Origin: Sediminimonas sp.
GTDB taxonomy: Bacteria; Pseudomonadota; Alphaproteobacteria; Rhodobacterales; Rhodobacteraceae
Length of the DNA stretch: 50,537 nucleotides
Assembly: GCF_024637375.1 (NCBI RefSeq)
Contig: NZ_JAGXFK010000009.1
Coordinates: 1-50,537 of the forward strand
Direction: 5' to 3'
Positions within the stretch are counted from its first letter, which is position 1. Each line of letters begins with the position of its first letter. Below the pieces are notes generated by a model. That model ran no database searches, had not been told where the DNA came from, and saw only the letters and a program-made list of their open reading frames with translations. Below, in pieces: positions 8,904 through 17,954 of the stretch. The position numbers were made by a program, and so were the translations under genes.

Positions 8904-9398
8904 TCAGGCGCCGCGCGCGGTGCGCAGCGCGTCCGACAACTCGCCGTACAGCGCCTTGCGCTCGTCCTCCGACAGGAAAGCGCCGATCTCGACCTCGCGG
9001 CCCTTGCCCTTGAGCGTGAGGTAGTTCTCGACCGGCCCGCCGGTCGGGTAGAGGGTGACCCGCGCCCAGTAGCTGTTGCAGTCCCATTCCTTGCGCGCGC
9101 CGCGCTTGTCGACATGCAACACGTGGATGTCGCCCGGCCCCAGGGTCAGTTCCTCGTGCATTTCGGCATCGCGATAAGAGCGTTCCAGCCCCCACCACAG
9201 CCCGGCCACCGCCAACAGCACGAACGGCAGCAGCCCCCACAACAGCGCCGTTCCCAGAAGCGGGTAGAGCGGCACGGTGATCAGCGCGAAAGTGCCGAGG
9301 ATGAAGGCGGCGAACCCGCGCCGCGGCAGCGACCGGTGCGGCCAGAGCCTCAGGCGCCGGGTCGAGCCGTCGGGGTGACCTGTCCATTCGTAGGGCAT
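8904..9398 (-). CDS. DUF2244 domain-containing membrane protein
   Basis: The 164-residue product has a short N-terminal region, two close hydrophobic segments (about residues 28-70: GFAAFILGTFALITVPLYPL and LLWGLLPFVLLAVAGLWWGL) and a soluble C-terminal part with ELTLGPGDIHVLHV, KEWDCNSYWARVTLYP and IGAFLSEDERKALY. These features match DUF2244, a proteobacterial inner-membrane family of unknown function often near cytochrome oxidase or thiol genes. Here its neighbours are yqeY (convergent) and xthA. Nothing unusual is visible. Confidence 0.88.
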   Translation of the reverse strand: MPYEWTGHPDGSTRRLRLWPHRSLPRRGFAAFILGTFALITVPLYPLLGTALLWGLLPFVLLAVAGLWWGLERSYRDAEMHEELTLGPGDIHVLHVDKRGARKEWDCNSYWARVTLYPTGGPVENYLTLKGKGREVEIGAFLSEDERKALYGELSDALRTARGA

Positions 9399-9444
9399 GG
9401 GGGAGACCAGCGCAAAGAGGGTGTCGGGAAAGTGTTGGTGTGGC

Positions 9445-10227
9445 TCAGGCGTCCAGCTCCACCCAGACCGGAACGTGGTCGGAGGGTTTCTCGCGGCCGC
9501 GAATTTCGCTGTCGATCCGGCAGTCGCTCAGCAGGTCGGCGGCCTGCGGGCTGAGCAGGACGTGGTCGATGCGGATGCCGTCGTTGCGCCGCCAGGCGCC
9601 GGCCTGGTAGTCCCAGAAGGTGTAGTGACCCGGCCCGCGGGTGCGGGCGCGAAAGGCGTCGGTGAACCCGAGGTTGAGGATGCGCCGGAAGGCGTCGCGG
9701 CTTTGGGGACGGGCCAGCGCGTCGTCGGCCCACGCTTCGGGGCGGCTGGCGTCCTCGTCGGCGGGGATCACGTTGTAGTCGCCCGCCATCACCACCGGTT
9801 CCTCGCTTTGCAGCAACGCGTGCGCGCGGTCGCGCAGCCGCGCCATCCATGCCAGCTTGTAATCGAACTTGGGTCCCGGCGCCGGGTTGCCGTTGGGCAG
9901 GTAGAGCCCGCAGATGCGCAGCGCCGCGTGCGCGCCGGTGACCGTGGCCTCGATATAGCGCGCCTGTTCGTCGGCCTCGTCGCCGGGCAGGCCGCGGGTG
10001 ACATCCTCCAGCGGCAGCTTCGACAGGATCGCCACGCCGTTGAAGCCTTTCTGCCCGTGGGTCGCCACGTTATAGCCCATGTCTTCGAAATGGGCGGCGG
10101 GGAAGCCTTCGTCGACGGTCTTGATTTCCTGCAACAGCGCGACATCGGGTTGCGCTTCGGCCAACCAGTCGCTGAGCGCGGCGATGCGGGCCTTGATTCC
10201 GTTGATGTTGAATGTGGCGATCTTCAT
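9445..10227 (-). CDS. xth: exodeoxyribonuclease III (AP endonuclease family 1)
   Basis: The 260-residue DNA repair enzyme cleaves at abasic sites and trims 3' ends. It opens MKIATFNINGIKARI with the metal- and substrate-binding N of motif I. It continues with LLQEIKTVDEGFP (catalytic Glu), GYNVATHGQKGFNGVAILSK, the MAGDYNVIP Asp/Asn pair, the late TFWDYQAGAWRRNDGIRIDH and the terminal SDHVPV His. All catalytic residues of the ExoIII family are present. I preferred the ATG at 10227 with AGGA about 10 bases upstream over the one three codons earlier. Confidence 0.95.
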   Translation of the reverse strand: MKIATFNINGIKARIAALSDWLAEAQPDVALLQEIKTVDEGFPAAHFEDMGYNVATHGQKGFNGVAILSKLPLEDVTRGLPGDEADEQARYIEATVTGAHAALRICGLYLPNGNPAPGPKFDYKLAWMARLRDRAHALLQSEEPVVMAGDYNVIPADEDASRPEAWADDALARPQSRDAFRRILNLGFTDAFRARTRGPGHYTFWDYQAGAWRRNDGIRIDHVLLSPQAADLLSDCRIDSEIRGREKPSDHVPVWVELDA

Positions 10228-10273
10228 GGACGGCATCCTGTTGTCGCGTGCGCCTTGTTACCGGCGATGCCGC

Positions 10274-10597
10274 TCAGATCGAAAACGACGTGCCACAGCC
10301 GCAGGAACTGGTGGCGTTGGGGTTGTCGATGGTAAAGCGCGCGCCGATCAGTTCTTCGGTGAAATCGATCGTGGCGCCTGACAGGAACGGCAGCGAGACG
10401 GAATCGACCACCACCCGCTGGCCATCCTTTTCCAGCACGGTATCGTCGTCGGCGGGTGCGTCGAGACGGATGTCGTATTGAAACCCCGAGCAACCGCCGC
10501 CTTCGACCGCGACGCGCAACGCCTGGCCCTGATCGGCGGCGCCGATCTCGTCGAGGCGGGCATAGGCGCGGTCGGTCACCTTGGGGGGTAGTTGCAT
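10274..10597 (-). CDS. erpA: A-type iron-sulfur carrier (ErpA/IscA/HesB family)
   Basis: The 107-residue carrier protein delivers Fe-S clusters to target enzymes. It has the family fold and the three ligand cysteines: one in EGGGCSGFQYDI (about residue 37) and two in the C-terminal SSCGCGTSFSI. The ATG at 10597 is supported by AGGAGAG upstream. The symbol erpA follows the common annotation of stand-alone A-type proteins in Rhodobacterales; IscA or SufA cannot be strictly excluded. It is divergent from dgt with 79 bases between the start codons, so the two promoters must be close or overlapping. Confidence 0.9.
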   Translation of the reverse strand: MQLPPKVTDRAYARLDEIGAADQGQALRVAVEGGGCSGFQYDIRLDAPADDDTVLEKDGQRVVVDSVSLPFLSGATIDFTEELIGARFTIDNPNATSSCGCGTSFSI

Positions 10598-10676
10598 GGT
10601 CGCTCTCCTGACGGTTTCGCTTGGCGTCACGATGGAATATATGACCCCCGGGCAACAGGGACAAGGATCACCACCG

Positions 10677-11843
10677 ATGACCGCGCCGTATGCCGCCGAC
10701 CCCGCCCGCAGCCGCGGCCGGCTGTATCCCGAGGAGGAAAGCACCTTTCGCACCGCGTTCCAGCGCGATCGCGACCGCATCATCCATTCCAGCGCCTTTC
10801 GCCGGCTCAAGCACAAGACGCAGGTTTTCGTCGAACACGAGGGCGACTATTTCCGCACCCGGCTGACGCATTCGATCGAGGTGGCGCAGGTGGCGCGGAC
10901 GATCTCGGGGGCGCTGGGGCTGAACCCGGAACTGACCGAGGCCGTGGCGCTGGCCCACGATCTGGGCCACACGCCTTTCGGCCACACCGGCGAGGATGCG
11001 CTGGCGGTGCATATGGCGCCCTATGGGGGCTTCGATCACAACGCGCAGGCGATCCGCATCGTTACCGCGCTGGAGCGTCACTACGCCAACTGGGACGGGC
11101 TGAACCTGACATGGGAAACGCTGGAGGGCATCGCCAAGCATAATGGCCCGGTTGCCGCCCCCGTGCCCTGGGCGCTGGCCGAATACACCGCGCGCCACGA
11201 CCTGGAACTTGCCACCAACGCCAATGCCGAGGCCCAGGTGGCGGCGCAGTCCGACGATATCGCCTACAACAACCACGACCTGCATGACGGGCTGCGCGCG
11301 GGGCTGTTCACCATGGACGACATCGCCGAACTGCCGCTGCTGCGCGATTGTTTCGCCGAGGTCGATAGCGCCTACCCCGGCCTGGCGCCGCCGCGGCGCC
11401 AGCACGAGGTGCTGCGCAGGTTCTTCGGCATCCTGGTGGGCGACGTGATCGAGTGCACGCGCGCGGCGCTGGCACGGCTGGACCCCCAAAGCGCCGCCGA
11501 CATTCGCGCCGCCGACACCATGGTGGCGCGGTTCTCGCCCGGTGTCTGGGCCGATCTGAAGGTGGTGCGCGATTTCCTGTTCACCCGCATGTATCGCGCC
11601 CCCTCGGTGATGGAGGTGCGCACCCGCGTCACTGCGGTGGTGAACGACCTCTTTACCCTGTTCATGGATGACGCGCGCCTGTTGCCCGAGGAATGGCGCG
11701 CGCAGGCCGGCGGCGGGGCGGATGCGCAACGCCTGGCGCGCACCGTCAGCGATTACATCGCCGGCATGACCGACCGTTTCGCGCTGGACGAGCACGCGCG
11801 TCTGACCGGCAAGCCGGCGCTGCCGCGCCGCGCCGGGGTTTGA
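10677..11843 (+). CDS. dgt: deoxyguanosinetriphosphate triphosphohydrolase-like HD protein
   Basis: The 388-residue product hydrolyses dNTPs to nucleoside and triphosphate, helping control nucleotide pools. The HD metal-binding signature is clear: RLTHSIEVAQVARTI supplies the first histidine, AHDLGHTPFGHTGEDAL the His-Asp pair, and later SDDIAYNNHDLHDG the distal Asp. FRRLKHKTQVF is typical for the Dgt subfamily. The ATG at 10677 has AAGGA upstream and gives the usual family length. The frame is open farther upstream, but that would overlap the divergent erpA. It ends 16 bases before the convergent exported-protein gene. Confidence 0.94.
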   Translation: MTAPYAADPARSRGRLYPEEESTFRTAFQRDRDRIIHSSAFRRLKHKTQVFVEHEGDYFRTRLTHSIEVAQVARTISGALGLNPELTEAVALAHDLGHTPFGHTGEDALAVHMAPYGGFDHNAQAIRIVTALERHYANWDGLNLTWETLEGIAKHNGPVAAPVPWALAEYTARHDLELATNANAEAQVAAQSDDIAYNNHDLHDGLRAGLFTMDDIAELPLLRDCFAEVDSAYPGLAPPRRQHEVLRRFFGILVGDVIECTRAALARLDPQSAADIRAADTMVARFSPGVWADLKVVRDFLFTRMYRAPSVMEVRTRVTAVVNDLFTLFMDDARLLPEEWRAQAGGGADAQRLARTVSDYIAGMTDRFALDEHARLTGKPALPRRAGV

Positions 11844-11859
11844 GGCCGCGTCACCGGGG

Positions 11860-12291
11860 TCAGTCGGCCGGGTCGATCCGGCGCCAGATCACGCGCTTGA
11901 CGCCGTTGTTTCCGGTATTGCAGGCATAACAGGCCGAGGTGCTTTCCTCGCCGGCGCGCAGACGCGAGTTGCAGCCCTTGCTTTCGCGGCCATCGTTGAA
12001 GACCAGCGTCCAGCACAGGTGCAGGTCGCGGCCCGTCAGGTTGCTGAGCACGTATACGCCGCTGCTGCCGCTTTTGCGGTTGCAGGTAAAGATCGACACG
12101 TCGGGGTGGGCGTCGGTGTAGAAGCGCGTATAGCAATCGTATTTCTGTTCGAGCCCGGCGCGGTGAAGCAAGCCCTGCGCCGGCGCGAGCCGCGGCGGCG
12201 ATAGGGGCGCGGCATGCGCAGTCATGGCCGAAAAGGCGGTGGTGGCAGCAAGGCAGACAGCCATGGCAAGGGTCGGGACGAAGGTGCGCAT
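11860..12291 (-). CDS. exported protein of unknown function with several cysteines
   Basis: The 143-residue product begins MRTFVPTLAMAVCLAATTAF and has a signal peptide with a likely cleavage after THAHA-like residues (SAMTAHAA, about residue 28). The mature part has six cysteines, including YDCYTRF, IFTCNRKSG, LCWTLVF, KGCNSRL and ACYACNTG, so disulfides in the periplasm are likely. The middle (VYVLSNLTGRDLHLCWTLVF) looks like a beta-rich domain. I do not recognise the family. It is convergent with dgt and divergent from argS. Confidence 0.65.
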   Translation of the reverse strand: MRTFVPTLAMAVCLAATTAFSAMTAHAAPLSPPRLAPAQGLLHRAGLEQKYDCYTRFYTDAHPDVSIFTCNRKSGSSGVYVLSNLTGRDLHLCWTLVFNDGRESKGCNSRLRAGEESTSACYACNTGNNGVKRVIWRRIDPAD

Positions 12292-12382
12292 GTGAATTAC
12301 TCCAAAGTTGAATCGCTCCAGCCTATGTGGCGCGATGATGACGCGTCAATCCATGGTTGGTGCCGGTACGCGGCGCGGGCCG

Positions 12383-12410
12383 TTGACCTTGCCCGCCCGC
12401 GTGGTAAACC
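12383..12410 (+). promoter_or_regulatory. candidate sigma70 promoter for the argS operon
   Basis: TTGACC (12383-12388), a 16-base spacer and TAAACC (12405-12410) stand 27 bases before the argS ATG. The predicted start near 12417 gives a short leader containing the AAAGGA ribosome-binding site. This would drive argS and, through overlaps, the four genes behind it. Confidence 0.5.
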
Positions 12411-12436
12411 CGCGCGCAAGCGGAAAGGACACCCTG

Positions 12437-14182
12437 ATGAACCTCTTTACCGACATTCGCGCACTGGTGCTCGACAGTCTCGCGGCGATGACCGATGCCG
12501 GGGCACTGCCTGCCGGGCTGGACACCGCCAACGTGGCGGTCGAGCCGCCGCGCGACGCCGCCCATGGCGACATGGCCACCAACGCGGCGATGGTGCTGGC
12601 CAAGCCCGCCGGGATGAAACCGCGCGACATCGCCGCGGTGCTGGCCGCGCGGCTGGAGGGGGACGCGCGCATCGCGCGGGTCGATGTCGCCGGGCCGGGG
12701 TTCATCAACATGACGCTGGCCGATGGCGTCTGGCACGCGGTGCTGCGCCGGGTGATAGAGGCAGGCACCGATTTCGGCCGCTCGACGATCGGGGAGGGGA
12801 GCCGGGTGAACGTCGAATTCGTCAGCGCCAACCCCACCGGGCCGCTGCATGTGGGCCACACGCGCGGGGCGGTGTTCGGCGATGCGCTGGCCAGCGTGCT
12901 TGATTTCGCGGGCTACGAGGTCACCCGCGAATACTACATCAACGACGGCGGTGCCCAGGTGGACGTGCTGGCGCGCTCGGTCTACCTGCGCTACCTTGAG
13001 GCCAACGGCCAGGACGTGGCCTTCGAGGACGGGACCTATCCGGGCGACTACCTGATCCCGGTGGGCCAGGCGCTGGCGGCGCAATACGGCGACGCGCTGG
13101 TTGGCAAGCCCGAAGCGGAGTGGCTGGACGATCTGCGCGACTTTGCCACCGATGCGATGATGCACATGATCCGCGACGACCTCGCCGCGCTGGGCGTCGA
13201 GATGGACGTGTTCTTCAGCGAGAAGTCGCTATATGGCACCGGCCGCATCGAGGCGGCGATCGAAAGCCTGCGCGAGAAAGACCTGATCTATCGCGGGGTT
13301 CTGGAGCCGCCCAAGGGCAAGCGCCCCGAGGACTGGGAGCCGCGCGAGCAGACCCTGTTCCGCTCGACCGCGCATGGCGACGACGTGGACCGCCCGATCA
13401 TGAAATCCGATGGCGCCTGGACCTATTTCGCGCCCGACATCGCCTATCACCACGACAAGCTCAGCCGTGGCTTTGATTTGCTGATCGACGTGCTGGGCGC
13501 CGATCACGGCGGGTATGTCAAGCGGCTCAAGGCGGCGGTGTCGGCGCTGTCGGGGGGGCGCGTGCCGCTCGAGGTCAAGCTGTGCCAACTGGTCAAGCTG
13601 TGGAGGAACGGCGAGCCGTTCAAGATGTCGAAGCGCGCGGGCAATTTCGTCACCCTGCGCGACGTGGTCGACCAGGTCGGGCCGGACGTCACACGGTTTC
13701 ACATGCTGACCCGCAAGAATGACGCGGCGCTGGATTTCGATTTCGCCAAGGTGCTGGAGCAATCGCGCGAAAACCCGGTCTTTTACGTGCAATACGCCCA
13801 TGCGCGGGTGTGCAGCGTCATGCGCAAGGCGCGCGAGGCGGGGGTCGACGTGGATGACGCTGCGCTGGCCGCGGCCGATATGAGCGGGTTGGGGCATTCC
13901 GCCGAACTGGCGCTGGCGCGCAAGCTGGCCGAATGGCCGCGCCTTGTCGAGGTCGCGGCGCGCACCGGCGAGCCGCACAGGGTGGCGTTCTACCTTTACG
14001 ATCTGGCCGGTGACTTCCACAGCCTGTGGAACCTGGGCCATGACGAACCGGCATTGCGCCTGCTGCAAGAGGGCGACACGGCCACAAGTCAAGCGAAAAT
14101 TGCGCTGGCCCGGGCCACGGCCGTTGTCATTTCCGCCGGCCTTGGTATTCTTGGGGTGAAGCCGGCGGAAGAGATGCGCTGA
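12437..14182 (+). CDS. argS: arginyl-tRNA synthetase
   Basis: The 581-residue class I synthetase charges tRNA-Arg. It has the N-terminal additional domain ([19 protein letters not shown]), the HIGH-type motif [20 protein letters not shown] near residue 135, a KMSKS motif in [15 protein letters not shown] and a C-terminal anticodon-binding helical domain ending [12 protein letters not shown]. Retention of a canonical KMSKR-type loop is as in many alphaproteobacteria. The ATG at 12437 follows AAAGGA. It is the first gene of a compact operon; the SPOR gene starts 77 bases downstream. Confidence 0.97.
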   Translation: MNLFTDIRALVLDSLAAMTDAGALPAGLDTANVAVEPPRDAAHGDMATNAAMVLAKPAGMKPRDIAAVLAARLEGDARIARVDVAGPGFINMTLADGVWHAVLRRVIEAGTDFGRSTIGEGSRVNVEFVSANPTGPLHVGHTRGAVFGDALASVLDFAGYEVTREYYINDGGAQVDVLARSVYLRYLEANGQDVAFEDGTYPGDYLIPVGQALAAQYGDALVGKPEAEWLDDLRDFATDAMMHMIRDDLAALGVEMDVFFSEKSLYGTGRIEAAIESLREKDLIYRGVLEPPKGKRPEDWEPREQTLFRSTAHGDDVDRPIMKSDGAWTYFAPDIAYHHDKLSRGFDLLIDVLGADHGGYVKRLKAAVSALSGGRVPLEVKLCQLVKLWRNGEPFKMSKRAGNFVTLRDVVDQVGPDVTRFHMLTRKNDAALDFDFAKVLEQSRENPVFYVQYAHARVCSVMRKAREAGVDVDDAALAAADMSGLGHSAELALARKLAEWPRLVEVAARTGEPHRVAFYLYDLAGDFHSLWNLGHDEPALRLLQEGDTATSQAKIALARATAVVISAGLGILGVKPAEEMR

Positions 14183-14259
14183 CAAAAACTGCGCCCGCCG
14201 CCGGCAGAGAGGCAGAGCAGGACGTCGCCGATGCAGGCATCGGCGACAGAAAGGCGATC

Positions 14260-15195
14260 ATGGCGGACATGCAGGCAACGGGGCGCATGGAGGCGACCGA
14301 GGGCGGGCAGACCCTGACAAGCTGGGCGAACTGGATCGGCGCGGCGATTTCGCTGGTGCTGTTGGTTGGCGTGGTCAACTGGGGCTATCAGTTGCTGGTG
14401 CGCGACGTGCACGGCGTGCCGGTGGTGCGCGCGACCGAAGGGCCGATGCGCGTGCAACCCGACGACCCGGGCGGAAAGCCGGCCGATTACATGGGACTGG
14501 CGGTGAACAACGTGGCTGCCAAGGGCGCCGCGGAGGCGCCCGCCGATCGCCTGGTCCTGGCGCCGCCGCCGCTGAATCTGAGCGAGGAGGATGTGCCCGC
14601 CGCCGCCTTGAGCGCGGCGGAGAAAGACACCGCGGCAACGGACGTTCCCGGCGACATGGGGGCGCTGATCGACGAGTTGGTCGCCGAGGCAACCCCGCTG
14701 AGCCCGGGCGGACAGGACGACGAGGCGGAGGTCACCGCGGCCAGTGCCGCGGAGGTGGTCGATACGGCCGAGGCCGAGCCGCCGGCGGACAGCCCCGAGC
14801 CCGTGGCGGGGCTTGGGCGCTCGCTGCGCCCGCAAGTGCGGCCCGAGCAGGTCGTGGCGCGCCTTGCGGCCGCCGACGGGGCGCCTACCGCGAACGCGAC
14901 AGCGGATGCCACGCCTGTCGACGTCGATCCGGCCTCCATCGCGCCGGGCACCCGGCTGGTGCAGCTTGGCGCTTTTGACAGCGACGAGGTGGCGCGCAGC
15001 GAATGGGGGCGCCTGTCGAGCCGCTTCAACGACTATCTGGCCGGCAAGAAGCGGGTGATCCAGCGTGCCGAAAGCGGCGGGCGCGTCTTCTACCGGTTGC
15101 GCGCCATGGGCTTTGCCGATCTGGCCGATGCGCGGCGGTTCTGTTCGGCGCTGGTGGCCGAGAACGCCGACTGCATCCCGGTCGTGACCCGTTGA
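14260..15195 (+). CDS. SPOR domain-containing membrane-anchored protein
   Basis: The 311-residue bitopic protein has a short cytosolic start, one membrane segment (WIGAAISLVLLVGVVNWGY, about residues 27-45), and a long Ala/Pro/Glu-rich, low-complexity periplasmic linker. A C-terminal SPOR domain (about residues 228-308) carries RLVQLGAFDSDEVARSEW and RVFYRLRAMGFADLADARRF. SPOR domains bind denuded peptidoglycan at division sites, so a cell-division or cell-wall role is likely. It lies between argS and nagZ. Its stop codon overlaps the nagZ TTG start. Confidence 0.88.
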   Translation: MADMQATGRMEATEGGQTLTSWANWIGAAISLVLLVGVVNWGYQLLVRDVHGVPVVRATEGPMRVQPDDPGGKPADYMGLAVNNVAAKGAAEAPADRLVLAPPPLNLSEEDVPAAALSAAEKDTAATDVPGDMGALIDELVAEATPLSPGGQDDEAEVTAASAAEVVDTAEAEPPADSPEPVAGLGRSLRPQVRPEQVVARLAAADGAPTANATADATPVDVDPASIAPGTRLVQLGAFDSDEVARSEWGRLSSRFNDYLAGKKRVIQRAESGGRVFYRLRAMGFADLADARRFCSALVAENADCIPVVTR

Positions 15196-16202
15196 ACACG
15201 CCCGGCGCCGTCATCCTGGACCCGCTGGGCCCGCGGTTGGGGGCCGAGGAACGCGCGTTTTTCCGCCGGGCGGACCCGTTCGGGTTTATCCTGTTCGCGC
15301 GCAATATCGAGGATGGCGAACAATTGCGCGCGCTTTGCGCCGAGTTGCGTGACGCGGTCGGGCGCGAGGCCCCCATCGCCATCGACCAGGAAGGCGGTCG
15401 CGTGCAGCGCCTGCGCCCGCCGCTGGCGCGCGATTGGCCGCCGGCGCTGGCGGAGGTGGTGCGCACGGGGCGCGACTCGGGCGTGGCCATGTATCTGCGC
15501 GCGCGGCTCATCGCCGACGATCTGCGGCGCTACGGGATCGACTGCAACTGCGCCCCGCTGGCCGATGTGATCGGCCCCGAGACCCACCCTTTCCTGCGCG
15601 ATCGCTGTTATGGCGATGCGCCCGGGGCGGTGGCGCTGCTGGCGCGGGCGGTGGCCGACGGGCTGCTGGCCGGTGGCGTGCTACCGGTGCTCAAGCACAT
15701 CCCCGGTCACGGGCGCGCGCGCGTCGACAGCCACCGCGAACTGCCGCTGGTCACGGCGCCGCGCGAGGCGCTGGAGGGGCACGATTTCGCGCCCTTCGCG
15801 GCGCTGTCGGACCTGCCCATGGCGATGACCGCGCATGTGGTCTACCGCGCGCTCGACGATCTGCCGGCCACCTTGTCGCCGGTGGTCATCGACGCGATCC
15901 GCCGCAGCATCGGATTTGGTGGGCTGATCATGACCGACGACATCGCGATGAAGGCACTGAGCGGCACGCCCGCCAGGCTGGCGCACGCCGCCATCGCGGC
16001 GGGCTGCGACGTGGTGCTGCATTGCAACGGCACGCTGGAGGACAAGCGTGCCGTCGCGGATGCCGCCGGCCGGCTCTCGGGGGCGGCGCTGGCCCGCGCC
16101 AACGCGGCGCTGGCGGCGCGCCGAACGCCCGACGATGTTGACATCGCGGCGCTTGGCGCGCAGCTTGAGGCGCTTGAAAACGGGCGCGATCATGGTGGAT
16201 GA
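15192..16202 (+). CDS. nagZ: beta-N-acetylhexosaminidase NagZ, GH3 family
   Basis: This enzyme removes N-acetylglucosamine from 1,6-anhydro-muropeptides during cell-wall recycling in the cytosol. The 336-residue product shows DPFGFILFARNIED, IAIDQEGGRVQRLRPP, the GH3 NagZ loop LKHIPGHGRARVDSHRELP with the catalytic His/Asp pair, and the nucleophile region LIMTDDIAMKAL. No ATG fits the family start. The best choice is TTG at 15192, giving NTPGAVILDPLGPRL and overlapping the preceding stop as TTGA, a translational-coupling geometry. It overlaps scpA by 11 bases. Confidence 0.93.
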   Translation: MNTPGAVILDPLGPRLGAEERAFFRRADPFGFILFARNIEDGEQLRALCAELRDAVGREAPIAIDQEGGRVQRLRPPLARDWPPALAEVVRTGRDSGVAMYLRARLIADDLRRYGIDCNCAPLADVIGPETHPFLRDRCYGDAPGAVALLARAVADGLLAGGVLPVLKHIPGHGRARVDSHRELPLVTAPREALEGHDFAPFAALSDLPMAMTAHVVYRALDDLPATLSPVVIDAIRRSIGFGGLIMTDDIAMKALSGTPARLAHAAIAAGCDVVLHCNGTLEDKRAVADAAGRLSGAALARANAALAARRTPDDVDIAALGAQLEALENGRDHGG

Positions 16203-17010
16203 GGCAGCTCAGGCAGACGGTTTCGACCAGGGCGGCGCGCATGGTGGCGACGTGGCGGCGCGGATGGCCGCCGAGGCGCTGATCGTCGATGTGGATGGCT
16301 TCGAGGGGCCTCTTGACCTGTTGCTGTCGCTGTCGCGCACGCAAAAGGTGGATTTGCGCCGCATCTCGATTCTTGACCTGGCGCGCCAGTATCTGGGCTT
16401 TGTCGAGCGCGCCAAGCAACTGCGCCTGGAACTGGCGGCCGACTACCTGGTGATGGCGGCGTGGCTGGCGTTTCTCAAGTCGCGGCTGCTGCTGCCGCCC
16501 GACCCGGCCGAGGACGGCCCCACGGGCGAGGAAATGGCCGCGCACCTGGCTTTTCAACTGGAACGGTTGCAGGCGATGCGCGACGCGGCGGCCAGGTTGA
16601 TGGCGCGCGACAGGCTGGGGCGCGATTTTTTCGCACGCGGCCTGCCCGAGGACGTGACCCGCGTGCGCCGCGTTCGCTACACCGCGACGCTTCTGGACCT
16701 GATGCAGGCCTATGCGCGGCTGCGCACGCGCGACGAGTTTCGCCCCTACATGATGGATCGCGACGCCGTCTACACCATGGAGGAGGCGCTGGAGAGGATG
16801 CGTGGGCTGATCGGCTATTCCGGCGGGTGGACCGACATTTCGGGCTATTTGCCCGAGGGCTGGACGCAGGAGCCGGGGCGGCGGCGCTCGGCCACGGCGG
16901 CGACCTTCGCGGCGGCGCTGGAGCTGGTCAAGGAAGGCCGCGCCGAACTGCGACAGAGCGAAACGTTCGCCCCGATCGAGTTGCGCCCGAAGGAACAGGA
17001 CCATGGCTGA
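16192..17010 (+). CDS. scpA: segregation and condensation protein A
   Basis: The 272-residue kleisin subunit of the Smc-ScpAB condensin acts in chromosome organisation and segregation. It shows the N-terminal kleisin signature LIVDVDGFEGPLDLLLSLSR, then YLVMAAWLAFLKSRLLLPP, an acidic linker (DPAEDGPTGEE) and a C-terminal winged-helix part TFAAALELVKEGRAEL. The ATG at 16192 overlaps the 3' end of nagZ; the first 30 residues are a variable extension. It overlaps scpB by 8 bases, so the pair is surely co-translated. Confidence 0.95.
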   Translation: MVDEAAQADGFDQGGAHGGDVAARMAAEALIVDVDGFEGPLDLLLSLSRTQKVDLRRISILDLARQYLGFVERAKQLRLELAADYLVMAAWLAFLKSRLLLPPDPAEDGPTGEEMAAHLAFQLERLQAMRDAAARLMARDRLGRDFFARGLPEDVTRVRRVRYTATLLDLMQAYARLRTRDEFRPYMMDRDAVYTMEEALERMRGLIGYSGGWTDISGYLPEGWTQEPGRRRSATAATFAAALELVKEGRAELRQSETFAPIELRPKEQDHG

Positions 17011-17674
17011 CGAAAGACAGGAGACGGAGAGCGGCGAGAGCCTGTTCGAGACGCCGCCCATGGCCGAGCAGGAACGCATGGTCGAGGCGATGCTGTTTGC
17101 CACTGCCGAGCCCGTTACCGTCGCCGAGTTGGCCACGCGCATGCCGCATGGCTGTGACCCGGCCGAGGCGCTGGCGCATCTGCGCCGCCGCTACGAGGGG
17201 CGCGGCGTGCATGTCGTGAAGGTGGGCGATGCCTGGGCAATGCGCACTGCGCCCGATCTCGGATACCTGATGCACCGCGAAACGGTGGAGACGCGCAAGC
17301 TGAGCCGCGCGGCGATCGAGACGCTGGCGATCATCGCCTATCACCAGCCCGTCACCCGCGCCGAGATCGAGGAGATCCGCGGCGTGTCGGTCAGCCGCGG
17401 CACCGTGGACCAATTGATCGAGATGGAGTGGATCCGTTTTGGCCGCCGCAAGATGACGCCGGGGCGGCCGGTGACTTTTGTCGTAACGCAAGGGTTTCTG
17501 GACCATTTCGGGCTGGAAAGCGCCCGCGATCTGCCGGGTCTGGGCGAATTGCGGTCGGCGGGGTTGCTGGACAACCGCCCGCCGCCGGGCAGCTTGCCGC
17601 AGATGGGCGAGGGCGAGGATGACGACGAGGACGGCGCCACGCCCGAAGGGCAAAGCGAGCTGTTCGAGGACTGA
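17003..17674 (+). CDS. scpB: segregation and condensation protein B
   Basis: The 223-residue partner of ScpA in the condensin complex has two winged-helix domains (about residues 25-100 and 100-180). Typical segments are MVEAMLFATAEPVTVAELA, LSRAAIETLAIIAYHQPVTRAEIEEIRGVSVSRGTVDQLIEMEW (read here in parts) and GRPVTFVVTQGFLDHFGL. An acidic tail ends GQSELFED. It is the last gene of the argS operon. A short palindrome CCCCGCGGGG (17683-17692) lies just after it and may contribute to termination. Confidence 0.95.
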   Translation: MADERQETESGESLFETPPMAEQERMVEAMLFATAEPVTVAELATRMPHGCDPAEALAHLRRRYEGRGVHVVKVGDAWAMRTAPDLGYLMHRETVETRKLSRAAIETLAIIAYHQPVTRAEIEEIRGVSVSRGTVDQLIEMEWIRFGRRKMTPGRPVTFVVTQGFLDHFGLESARDLPGLGELRSAGLLDNRPPPGSLPQMGEGEDDDEDGATPEGQSELFED

Positions 17675-17799
17675 CGCGGCGGCCCCGCGGGGTATTCCAG
17701 ACATGTTTGAAATGCGATGACGCGCACCACGCGGGGTGTGCGTTACGCTTGTCTGCGCGTCCTCGGCGCTGCGCTTGTGCTCAGTCATTCCTAATAAAT

Positions 17800-17812
17800 C
17801 GTAATGATTACG
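17800..17812. promoter_or_regulatory. CGTAATGATTACG palindrome upstream of the gene transfer agent cluster
   Basis: CGTAAT and ATTACG flank a single G in an AT-rich island within the otherwise GC-rich gap between scpB and the first GTA gene. It lies just upstream of a promoter-like pair. In Rhodobacter capsulatus the GTA operon is activated by GafA. Whether this palindrome is bound by that or any other factor is only a guess. Confidence 0.35.
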
Positions 17813-17834
17813 GGCGCTTGGCGGGTGTCCTGAT

Positions 17835-17864
17835 TTGACCGTGCAGCGCCGGGCCGGGTAGTTT
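17835..17864 (+). promoter_or_regulatory. candidate promoter for the gene transfer agent cluster
   Basis: TTGACC (17835-17840) and TAGTTT (17859-17864) are separated by 18 bases. The start of the first GTA gene is about 85 bases further on, with a GC-rich inverted repeat (TGCCCG/CGGGCA) in between. Motif match only. Confidence 0.35.
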
Positions 17865-17954
17865 CGCCCGCCATGCCGGTGTGCCCGCAGCCCTTGTGCG
17901 CGCACGGGCATGCGGAGGGGAGCACAGCAACCAGCGCATGAGGCAGAGCACCTG

